A stretch of 53,130 nucleotides of DNA, taken from assembly GCF_020859565.1 (NCBI RefSeq), contig NZ_JAJHUO010000052.1:1-53130 (forward strand), read 5' to 3'. Position 1 is the stretch's first letter; each line of letters begins with the position of its first letter. Both the position numbers and the translations under genes were made by a program. The notes under the pieces were generated by a model, which saw nothing but the letters and a program-made list of their open reading frames with translations, had not been told where the DNA came from and made no database searches. Origin of the DNA: Saccharothrix luteola (GTDB taxonomy: Bacteria > Actinomycetota > Actinomycetes > Mycobacteriales > Pseudonocardiaceae). This document shows, one piece after another, positions 17,883 through 24,481 of this stretch.

Positions 17883-18741
17883 CACGGACCTCTCGGCGGT
17901 CGGCGCGGGGCTGGACGCGCTCGACGCGCCGTCGGAGGAGCGGCGGCCGTCGTGGCGCAAGCGGTTCGTCCGCACCGCCGTGCCGCCGCTGATCGCGTTC
18001 GCCCTGCTGCTCGGCGTGTGGCAGGCGTTGTGGGCGCTGGCGTTCTGGCCGGAGTACCAGCTACCGGCGCCCGGCACGGTGTGGGCGGCGGTCCTCGAGG
18101 CGGTCGAGACCGGCCGGGCGTTCGAGGTGCTGTGGACGTCGGTCAGCCGCGCCGTGCTCGGCTTCCTCACCGCCGTGGTGATCGCCACGCCGCTGGGGCT
18201 GCTGATCGCCAAGGTGCGCGTGGTGCGGGCGGCCATCGGGTCGTTGCTGACCGGCCTGCAGTCGCTGCCGTCGGTGGCGTGGGTGCCGGCGGGCATCCTG
18301 TGGTTCGGCGCGACGCCCGCGACCATCTACTTCGTCGTGCTGATGGGCTCGGTGCCGTCGATCGCCAACGGCCTGGTGTCGGGCGTCGACCAGATCCCGC
18401 CGCTGCTGCCGCGCGTCGGCCAGGCGTTGGGCGCCGGTCGGATGGCGGCGGCTCGGCACATCCTGCTGCCCGCCGCGCTGCCGGGCTACCTGGCCGGGTT
18501 GAAGCAGGGGTGGGCGTTCTCGTGGCGGTCGCTGATGGCGGCGGAGATCATCGCCACGTCGCCGCAGCTCGGTGAGGGGCTGGGGCAGTACCTGCACAAC
18601 GGGTCGGCGTTGAACGACATCTCGATGGTGATCGCGGCGATCTTCCTGATCCTGCTGGTCGGCGTGGGGATCGAGCTGCTGGTGTTCCGGCCGCTGGAGC
18701 GGGCGGTGCTGCGGGCGCGCGGATTGACGGGCGCGCTGTGA
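17869..18741 (+). CDS. ABC transporter permease (SsuC-like)
   Basis: A 290-residue permease with about six membrane spans (first near residues 38-58). The BPD-type loop is SLMAAEIIATSPQLGEGLG, near residue 222-240. The N-terminal 30 residues are hydrophilic. It forms the membrane channel of the importer with the ATPase before it. Its stop overlaps the GTG of the chelatase gene by 4 bases. Confidence 0.92.
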   Translation: MPQLDTDLSAVGAGLDALDAPSEERRPSWRKRFVRTAVPPLIAFALLLGVWQALWALAFWPEYQLPAPGTVWAAVLEAVETGRAFEVLWTSVSRAVLGFLTAVVIATPLGLLIAKVRVVRAAIGSLLTGLQSLPSVAWVPAGILWFGATPATIYFVVLMGSVPSIANGLVSGVDQIPPLLPRVGQALGAGRMAAARHILLPAALPGYLAGLKQGWAFSWRSLMAAEIIATSPQLGEGLGQYLHNGSALNDISMVIAAIFLILLVGVGIELLVFRPLERAVLRARGLTGAL

Positions 18742-19469
18742 CGGCGTTGGTGGCCGTGGCGCACGGCAGCCGCGATCCGCGCTCGGCGGCCGTGGTGCAC
18801 GAGTTGTTGGACGTGGTGCGGGCGTTGGCGCCGTCGCTGGACGTGCGCGGGTCGTTCTTGGACCTCTCCGTGCCGTTGCTGGGCGACGTGCTGCGCGGGG
18901 CGTACGCGGACGGCCACCGTTCGGCCGTGGTGGTGCCGTTGCTGCTGGGCAAGGCTTTCCACGCGCGGGTGGACGTGCCGGGCGCGGTGGCGGACGCCCG
19001 GCTGCCCGGCTTGGACGTGACGATCTCCGACGTGCTCGGCCCGGATCCCCGCCTGGAGTCCGCCGCCCTGCGTCGCCTGGCCTCGGTCGGCGTCCGCTCC
19101 CGCGACCGCACGCTCGGCGTCGTCCTGGCGGGCGCGGGCTCGTCCCACGCACCGGCGAACGCCCTGGTGTCCTCCATCGCCGCCCGCTGGGCCGCAGGCG
19201 CCGGCTGGGCGGGCGTGGAAGCCGCCTTCGCCTCCGCCGCCACCCCTGACGTGCCCACGGCGGTGGCCCGCCTGCGCGCCCGAGGCGCCCGCCGCATCGC
19301 CGTGGCGTCGTGGTTCCTGGCACCGGGCTTCCTCCCGGACCGCGTGACCCGGCTGGCCGGCGAGGGCGCGATCATCGCCCCACCGCTGGGCCCTGACCCG
19401 GAAGTGGCCGAGCTGATCCTCCACCGCTACCGCTCGGCCCTGACCGCCGACCTGGCCCGCACCGCCTGA
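18738..19469 (+). CDS. Sirohydrochlorin ferrochelatase (CbiX/SirB type)
   Basis: Inserts Fe2+ into sirohydrochlorin to make the sirohaem needed by the sulfite reductase of this operon. The 243-residue protein has the metal-binding His9 in VAHGSRDPRS, and the second conserved His in FHARVDVP. A second, more divergent repeat of the CbiX fold fills the C-terminal half. GTGA overlap with the permease. The tail of the gene is followed two bases after the stop by repeat copy 2. Confidence 0.9.
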   Translation: MTALVAVAHGSRDPRSAAVVHELLDVVRALAPSLDVRGSFLDLSVPLLGDVLRGAYADGHRSAVVVPLLLGKAFHARVDVPGAVADARLPGLDVTISDVLGPDPRLESAALRRLASVGVRSRDRTLGVVLAGAGSSHAPANALVSSIAARWAAGAGWAGVEAAFASAATPDVPTAVARLRARGARRIAVASWFLAPGFLPDRVTRLAGEGAIIAPPLGPDPEVAELILHRYRSALTADLARTA

Positions 19470-19470
19470 C

Positions 19471-19566
19471 CCCGCGAGAGTCCTACGTCCAGCACGCGTG
19501 TGTCCTACGTTCGCGTCGCGCGTGTCCTACGTTCGGAACACCCGAGTTCAACGCTCAGAACGTCCC
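19471..19566 (+). repeat. 22-bp-periodic intergenic repeat, copy 2
   Basis: Three modules with the core GTCCTACGT begin at 19480, 19502 and 19524, exactly 22 bp apart. The terminus CCCGAGTTCAACGCTCAG follows at 19542-19559. The element begins two bases after the chelatase stop, in the same direction, and ends just before the convergent hydrolase stop at 19575. It aligns base for base, with about four-fifths identity by eye, to the minus strand of 4708-4800. Confidence 0.85.
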
Positions 19567-19574
19567 GACCGCCC

Positions 19575-20396
19575 TCAGGACGACACCCGGGTGAGCCAGG
19601 AACGCAACTCCGACGCCACCGCCACCGGTGCGTCGAGCTGGATCAGGTGACCCGCCCCGGCGACCTGGGTGAGCGCCGCGCCGGGGATGGCGGCGGCCAG
19701 CCGTTCGCCGGTCGCCAACGGGATCCAGGTGTCCTCGACGCCCCACAGGACGGTCACCGGGAGGTCGACGCGGTCCAGCAGCGCCTCGTTCTCCACTAGG
19801 TAGCGCTCGTCGTACGCGGCGATCTGGCGGTAGAACGCCGGTTGGCCCTCCTCGCCCAGCCAGGGCGCCACGAGTTCCGCGAGGTCGTCCTCGCGCAGCT
19901 CGCGGTGGCTCGCGTTGCCGATGTAAGCCCTGACCAGCGCTTCGTGGATGTACGGCGGCACGCGGGCGAGCACGTCCGGGTGCTCTTGGACGAGTCGGAA
20001 GAACGGCGAGCCGGACGGCGGGATCGCCACGACGTCGGCCAGCAGGAGCGACGCGAACGGCACACCGTGCACCAGATTGGCGCGCAGCGAGACCGCGCCG
20101 CCGTAGTCGTGCGCGACGACGTGCGGCCGGTCCAGCCCCCAGTGCGCGAGCAGCGCCGTGAACGCCTCCGCCTGGACGCCGAAGTCGACGGGGTGCCCGG
20201 CGTGCTTCGACGAACGGCCGTAGCCGGGCATGTCCCACAGGTGCACGGTGAAGTCGCCGCTCAACGCCTCGGCGAACGGCCGCCACAGCCACGACGACCA
20301 CGGCGTCCCGTGGCAGAACACCACCGCGGGCCCCCTGCCCGCACGACCCCAGGCGATGCGCCGCCCTTCCCACTCGAACGTCTCGCCGAGATCCAT
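19575..20396 (-). CDS. Alpha/beta hydrolase with Asp nucleophile
   Basis: A 273-residue alpha/beta hydrolase. The oxyanion motif is HGTPWSS. The nucleophile elbow AHDYGG has Asp, not Ser, which puts the protein with epoxide hydrolases and haloalkane or haloacid-type dehalogenases. The acid lies in LWGVEDTWIP and the His in AGAGHLIQLD. The Tyr after Asp argues against a classical haloalkane dehalogenase, which has Trp there. The substrate is unknown. Stands alone on the minus strand. Confidence 0.82.
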   Translation of the reverse strand: MDLGETFEWEGRRIAWGRAGRGPAVVFCHGTPWSSWLWRPFAEALSGDFTVHLWDMPGYGRSSKHAGHPVDFGVQAEAFTALLAHWGLDRPHVVAHDYGGAVSLRANLVHGVPFASLLLADVVAIPPSGSPFFRLVQEHPDVLARVPPYIHEALVRAYIGNASHRELREDDLAELVAPWLGEEGQPAFYRQIAAYDERYLVENEALLDRVDLPVTVLWGVEDTWIPLATGERLAAAIPGAALTQVAGAGHLIQLDAPVAVASELRSWLTRVSS

Positions 20397-20448
20397 GACT
20401 TCACGGTAGGGCGTCGCACCGGCGCGGGCAGGGCGGCGGGACGTCCGG

Positions 20449-20922
20449 TCAGGCGTCGCCTGTGGACCACTCGTCCGCGTCCAAGGCCTCGACCAGTCGT
20501 TCCATCACCTTGAGCGTGGTGCGCAGGTCGTCCAGGTCCACCTGGGCCGAGATGCGGTTGGTGAACGCGTGCTGGGCCCGCGCCAGGCCGGAGACGGCCG
20601 CGTAGCCCGCCGCCGTGGGGCGGAACAGCTTGGCCCGCTTGTGCGCCGGGTTGGGCAGGTACTCGGCCAAACCCCTCTCCACCAGCACGTCGGCGATGCG
20701 CTGCACACTCTGCCTGGTCAAGCTCATCTCCCGCGCGATCCCCGACACCGGCAACGGCTCGCGGAGGACCGCGCCGAGAACCTGCCACCACGCGGCGGTC
20801 AGACCGACCGGCTTCGTCATCAGCTCCGCCGCCTCCAGGAAGCCGCCGTAGAGGCGGAACGTGCGCATGATGACCTCGGTCAGCACATCCCCCGCCTCCG
20901 TGCGGGGCTCGACGCCGCTCAC
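20449..20922 (-). CDS. MarR family transcriptional regulator
   Basis: A 157-residue winged-helix regulator. The recognition region is LPVSGIAREMSLTRQSVQRI, followed by a wing (LPNPAHKRAKLFRPTAAG). The GTG overlaps the DJ-1 gene stop by 4 bases, so both are made from one leftward transcript. The obvious targets are the two inverted repeats at 21542-21577. That would make the operon autoregulated and would put the divergent enoyl-CoA hydratase under the same control. Confidence 0.85.
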   Translation of the reverse strand: MSGVEPRTEAGDVLTEVIMRTFRLYGGFLEAAELMTKPVGLTAAWWQVLGAVLREPLPVSGIAREMSLTRQSVQRIADVLVERGLAEYLPNPAHKRAKLFRPTAAGYAAVSGLARAQHAFTNRISAQVDLDDLRTTLKVMERLVEALDADEWSTGDA

Positions 20923-21542
20923 GACACCGCGGCGACGAGCTTGCCGAACCACGCCGGGTCGCCCGTCCGGTACAGGCCGTACCACGCCTCCAGCACGGCC
21001 GGCTCGTACAGGTCCAGCTCCACGAAGATCTCCCGCGCGAACTCCAACGCCGACGCCGCGCCGGCCGTGATCACGCCGTCCGCCCGCACCGCGCGTTCCG
21101 GGCTGAACAACGACGCGCCGGTGTACCCCGGCACGGCCGCCAGCTGCTCGACCGCGTTGCCGCCGTGCGCACGGGTGTTCAGCAGGCCCTCGGCGGCCAG
21201 GCCGATCGTCGCGCCGCAGATCGCCGCCACCGGCACGCCCGCGTCCAGCCACCGCCGCGCCGCCGCCCCGAACACCGCGTTGTCGCCGCTCTCCCACGTG
21301 TCCGCGCCGGGCAGGATCAGCATCGCGCTGTCCGCCGGGTCGACGTCGGCCAACGCCAGGTCCGGCGTGATCCGCAGGCCGCCGATGGACGTCACGGGGT
21401 CGAGCGTCGCACCGACGGTCCGCACCCGGTACCGACCGGGCACCTTCTGGAACTGCGGCGTGTTGATCTGCGCCGTCGCGTACCCGAACTCCCAGTCGGC
21501 CAGGGTGTCGTAGAGGGCGAGGTGAACCGTCTTCGTCGTCAT
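20919..21542 (-). CDS. DJ-1/PfpI family protein
   Basis: A 207-residue protein of the DJ-1/PfpI superfamily. The nucleophile elbow is AICGAT, after ILPGADTWES. Members include glyoxalase III, isonitrile hydratase and chaperone-like proteins; which applies here cannot be told. There is no Shine-Dalgarno, and the start codon fits the first base of a leaderless transcript (promoter 21549-21577). First gene of an operon with the MarR regulator. Confidence 0.85.
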   Translation of the reverse strand: MTTKTVHLALYDTLADWEFGYATAQINTPQFQKVPGRYRVRTVGATLDPVTSIGGLRITPDLALADVDPADSAMLILPGADTWESGDNAVFGAAARRWLDAGVPVAAICGATIGLAAEGLLNTRAHGGNAVEQLAAVPGYTGASLFSPERAVRADGVITAGAASALEFAREIFVELDLYEPAVLEAWYGLYRTGDPAWFGKLVAAVS

Positions 21543-21577
21543 GACAGTATCCTGTCATTTTGACAGCACGCTGTCAA
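21542..21577. promoter_or_regulatory. Twin inverted-repeat operators (MarR type)
   Basis: Two near-identical palindromes stand side by side: TGACAGTATCCTGTCA (21542-21557) and TTGACAGCACGCTGTCAA (21560-21577). Both have TGACAG/CTGTCA arms and 4-base centres, and their centres are 19 bp apart. They cover the start codon and promoter of the DJ-1 gene and lie just ahead of the enoyl-CoA hydratase gene. The MarR protein encoded in the same operon is the likely ligand. Confidence 0.8.
21549..21577 (-). promoter_or_regulatory. Leaderless promoter of the DJ-1/MarR operon
   Basis: On the minus strand TTGACA (21572-21577), 17 bases, CAGGAT (21549-21554), then 6 bases, then the ATG. The -35 lies in one operator and the -10 in the other, so binding of a repressor would block it. 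The -35 is a perfect consensus. Confidence 0.6.
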
Positions 21578-21603
21578 GAAGTCCGGATCGTAGAGTGCCA
21601 CCC

Positions 21604-22380
21604 ATGGCAGACGAGCTGGTCCACTACGAGGTGCGGCGCGGCATCGCGACGATCACGCTGGACTCACCCCACAACCGCAACGCCCTGTCCGCGCAGCTGC
21701 GCGCCGAGCTGACCGGGCACCTCAAGACCGCCACGGCCGACGACGCCGTGCGCGTGATCGTGCTGAGCCACACCGGACCGGTGTTCTGCTCCGGCATGGA
21801 CCTCAAGGAGGCGGGCGGCGCGAGCGCCGACCAGCAGGGGGTCAACGAGTTCCCGGCGATCCTCGACCAGCTCTGGACCAGCCCGAAGCCCGTGGTCGCA
21901 CGGCTGGCGGGCCCGGCGCGCGCGGGCGGCGTCGGCCTGGTCGCGGCGTGCGACATCGCGGTCGCGGTGGACACGGCCACGTTCGCGTTCAGCGAGGTCC
22001 GCATCGGCCTGGTGCCCGCCGTCATCTCGGTGACCGTGCTGCCCCGCCTGCTGCCACGTGCCGCGCACGAGCTGTTCCTGACCGGCGAGGCATTCGCCGC
22101 GCCGAAGGCCGTCGCCATCGGCCTGATCAACTCGGCCGTGCCCGCCGACGGCCTCGACGCCGAGGTCACCCGCTACACCGACATGCTCGCGCTGGGCGCG
22201 CCGAACGCCCTCGCCGCCACCAAGCGGATGCTCCAGGAACCGCGGTCCACCGACCTGGGCGAGGTGTTCGCCGACATGCTCGCCCTGTCCGCACGGCACT
22301 TCGGCGGCCCCGAGGGCCAGGAGGGCATCGCCGCGTTCGTGGGCAAGCGCAAGCCGTCGTGGGTGCCTGCGGAGGACTAG
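21604..22380 (+). CDS. Enoyl-CoA hydratase/isomerase family protein
   Basis: A 258-residue crotonase-fold protein. HTGPVFCSGMDLKEAGG is the first oxyanion-hole segment, and the second lies in LAGPARAGGVGLVAACDIAV. The glutamates typical of hydratases are not clear around the second segment, so the exact reaction is open. TAGAGT (21591-21596) is 7 bases before the ATG, with no Shine-Dalgarno, so it may be leaderless. The stop codon shares CTAG with the barstar stop on the other strand. Confidence 0.85.
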   Translation: MADELVHYEVRRGIATITLDSPHNRNALSAQLRAELTGHLKTATADDAVRVIVLSHTGPVFCSGMDLKEAGGASADQQGVNEFPAILDQLWTSPKPVVARLAGPARAGGVGLVAACDIAVAVDTATFAFSEVRIGLVPAVISVTVLPRLLPRAAHELFLTGEAFAAPKAVAIGLINSAVPADGLDAEVTRYTDMLALGAPNALAATKRMLQEPRSTDLGEVFADMLALSARHFGGPEGQEGIAAFVGKRKPSWVPAED

Positions 22381-22646
22381 TCCGGGTAGACCACGGTCAG
22401 CACGCGGTCGCCCAGTTCGGCGGTTCGGGCGACCGCGTCCGCCAGCACGGCCTCCACCTCGGCGTTGCCGCCCTCCCACTCCAGCACGTGCTCGCCCTCG
22501 GGCAGCCACGACAGGTCGGTCAGGCAGTCGTACAGCGCGTCCAGGTTGTGCCCGAACCAGTCGGGGAAGCTCAACGCCTCCGCGATGGCCCCGATGGCGT
22601 CCTTCTTCGTGCGCGCGCCCCGGCGCACCACGTGCCGGTAGGTCAT
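22377..22646 (-). CDS. Barstar family RNase inhibitor
   Basis: An 89-residue protein with the barstar core SFPDWFGHNLDALYDCLTDL near residues 27-46, and the acidic segment LPEGEHVLEWEG. Barstars bind and block extracellular-type guanyl ribonucleases inside the cell. The start overlaps the stop of the ribonuclease gene as ATGA, so nuclease and inhibitor are coupled. The stop overlaps the convergent hydratase stop by 4 bases. Confidence 0.9.
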   Translation of the reverse strand: MTYRHVVRRGARTKKDAIGAIAEALSFPDWFGHNLDALYDCLTDLSWLPEGEHVLEWEGGNAEVEAVLADAVARTAELGDRVLTVVYPD

Positions 22647-23074
22647 TTGCTCACGTCCACGACGACGAACGACTCGTAGTGGTCGGCCGTGTAGTAGACC
22701 TCGGCGGACGACCCGGTCACGAGCCGCCGCGCGCCGCGGTCGTCGCTGCCCGGCGTGGGCACGGTGTACTCCCGGTAGTAGTCGGAGGGCTTGGCGGGCA
22801 ACAGCTTCTCGCGGTTCTGGAACGTCACGCCGTCGTTGCGCGGGTACGGGAACGGCCCGCCCTTCCCGATCAGCTCCCACGTGGCCTTCACCTGCGCGGG
22901 CAGGCCCGACAGCGGCTCGACCGGCAGCCCCGAGCCCGCGCCCGGCACCGAAGCGGAGGCCGAAGGCGGCGCGGGGTCCGACGACGTGCCGGTGAGGTCC
23001 TTGGCGAAGTAGCCGACCACGACCAGCGCGATCAGGCCGAGCAGTGCGACGGAGAGGCGCCGGGCGGGAGTCAC
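22643..23074 (-). CDS. Secreted or anchored guanyl ribonuclease (RNase Sa/T1 family)
   Basis: A 143-residue protein. An N-terminal hydrophobic segment (about 7-24) serves as signal or anchor, a Pro/Ser-rich linker runs to about residue 55, and the RNase Sa fold follows with GPFPYPRNDGVTFQNRE. Against RNase Sa the catalytic Glu is Glu102 (YREYTV), the arginines are Arg113 and Arg117 (RGARR) and the His is His132 (ADHYESF), all kept. It has no cysteine, so the disulfide of RNase Sa is missing. Paired with barstar. Confidence 0.9.
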   Translation of the reverse strand: MTPARRLSVALLGLIALVVVGYFAKDLTGTSSDPAPPSASASVPGAGSGLPVEPLSGLPAQVKATWELIGKGGPFPYPRNDGVTFQNREKLLPAKPSDYYREYTVPTPGSDDRGARRLVTGSSAEVYYTADHYESFVVVDVSK

Positions 23075-23085
23075 GGTCGCAGAGC

Positions 23086-23322
23086 CTACGAAGGCCCGCC
23101 CGCGTCCACCTCCCGGGGCCGGTCCTTCTCACCTGCCGGGTCGACCTTGGGCACCGGGTTGAACCTGGTCGAGGCGTTGTCCACGACCCGGTCGATGAAC
23201 CTGGCCACACCGAGGGACAACGGCAGCAGCACGCACATGAGCAGCGCGAACTGGAACGGGAACGCCAGCTGCGCCAGCCACAGCTCGACCCCGTCCCACC
23301 ACTGCTCGAACGCGTCAACCAC
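23086..23322 (-). CDS. Small single-span membrane protein
   Basis: About 78 residues from a GTG (VVDAFEQWWDG). One strong membrane segment covers about residues 20-42 (AFPFQFALLMCVLLPLSLG). A hydrophilic tail rich in Pro, Asp and Arg follows. Not recognised. It lies 11 bases upstream of the RNase-barstar pair on the same strand and may be cotranscribed. A start 13 codons further out is also possible. Confidence 0.6.
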   Translation of the reverse strand: MVDAFEQWWDGVELWLAQLAFPFQFALLMCVLLPLSLGVARFIDRVVDNASTRFNPVPKVDPAGEKDRPREVDAGGPS

Positions 23323-23366
23323 ACCGGCGAGCGTAGTCCCGTGACGCGCTTCACCGCACACGGATC

Positions 23367-23384
23367 ACTACCACTCGGTAAGTT
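23367..23384 (+). promoter_or_regulatory. Leaderless -10 with overlapping inverted half-sites
   Basis: TAAGTT (23379-23384) lies 6 bases before the ATG of the oxidoreductase. It overlaps ACTACC and GGTAAGT half-sites (23367-23383), an imperfect palindrome like those bound by HxlR-family regulators of quinone reductases. No such regulator is encoded in the window. Confidence 0.35.
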
Positions 23385-23390
23385 GCCCGC

Positions 23391-24359
23391 ATGTTCGCCG
23401 TCTACGCAGCCGAGCCGAGCCCCCAAGACCCGATCGCCGCCGTGCGCGTGGGCGAACGACCGGAACCCGAGGTCCCGGAGGGCTGGGTGAAGGTGGCCGT
23501 GAAAGCGGCGAGCCTCAACATGCACGACCTCTGGACGCTGCGCGGCGTCGGCATCAAGCCCGAGCAGTTCCCGATGACCCTCGGCTGCGACGGCGCGGGC
23601 GTGCTGGAGGACGGCACGGAGGTCGTGCTGCACTCCGTGATCGGCGACCCGGACTGGTCCGGCGACGAGACGCTCGACCCGCGTCGCACCCTGCTCACCG
23701 AGAAGCACCAGGGCACGTTCGCGGAGTACGTCGTCGTCCCGAAGCGCAACGCGCTGCCGAAGCCCGCGGGGCTGAGCTTCGCCGAGGCGGCGTGCATGGG
23801 CACGGCGTGGCTGACCGCGTACCGGATGCTGTTCGTGAACTCGGGGCTGCGGCCGGGGCAGACGATGCTCGTGCAGGGCGCGTCCGGCGGCGTCTCGACG
23901 GCGTTGGTGCAGCTGGGCCGTGCGGCGGGGTTCCGGGTGTGGGTGACCGGCCGCAGCGAGGAGAAGCGCGCGTTGGCCGAGAGCCTCGGCGCGCACCAGG
24001 CGTTCGAGTCCGGCGCGCGGCTCCCCGAACGGGTGGACGCGGTGTTCGAGACCGTCGGCAAGGCCACCTGGTCGCACTCCATGAAGGCGCTCAAGCCGGG
24101 CGGCACGCTGGTCATCTCCGGCGCGACGAGCGGTGACGCGTCGGCGGCCGAGCTGCCGAGGCTGTTCTTCCTGCAGTTGCGGGTGGTCGGCTCGACCATG
24201 GGCACGCGCGAGGAGCTGGGCGACCTGCTGTCGTTCTGCGACCTGACGGGCCTGCGCCCGCAGATCGGCGCGGAGCTGCCGTTCGAGCGGGTCGAGGAGG
24301 GCTTGCGCGCGATGCTCGACGGCGAGACCGCGGGCAAGATCGTCTTCACGCGCGGCTGA
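23391..24359 (+). CDS. Medium-chain dehydrogenase/reductase (quinone-oxidoreductase-like)
   Basis: A 322-residue MDR protein. An N-terminal GroES-like domain has LNMHDLWTLRGVG. The Rossmann motif VQGASGGVSTALVQLGRA starts near residue 160. I see no structural-zinc cysteine lobe, which favours an NADPH-dependent quinone or enoyl reductase over an alcohol dehydrogenase. Substrate unknown. Confidence 0.85.
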   Translation: MFAVYAAEPSPQDPIAAVRVGERPEPEVPEGWVKVAVKAASLNMHDLWTLRGVGIKPEQFPMTLGCDGAGVLEDGTEVVLHSVIGDPDWSGDETLDPRRTLLTEKHQGTFAEYVVVPKRNALPKPAGLSFAEAACMGTAWLTAYRMLFVNSGLRPGQTMLVQGASGGVSTALVQLGRAAGFRVWVTGRSEEKRALAESLGAHQAFESGARLPERVDAVFETVGKATWSHSMKALKPGGTLVISGATSGDASAAELPRLFFLQLRVVGSTMGTREELGDLLSFCDLTGLRPQIGAELPFERVEEGLRAMLDGETAGKIVFTRG

Positions 24360-24481
24360 GCTTCGTCAACCCGTACGCCCGCACAAAATCCACTCCCTCG
24401 AATGGTGCAATCGGACAAACCCCGTGACAGTTGACCGGCGTACGGTTCGCCGCACACCGATCCACCGAGGGAGTTGGACGA

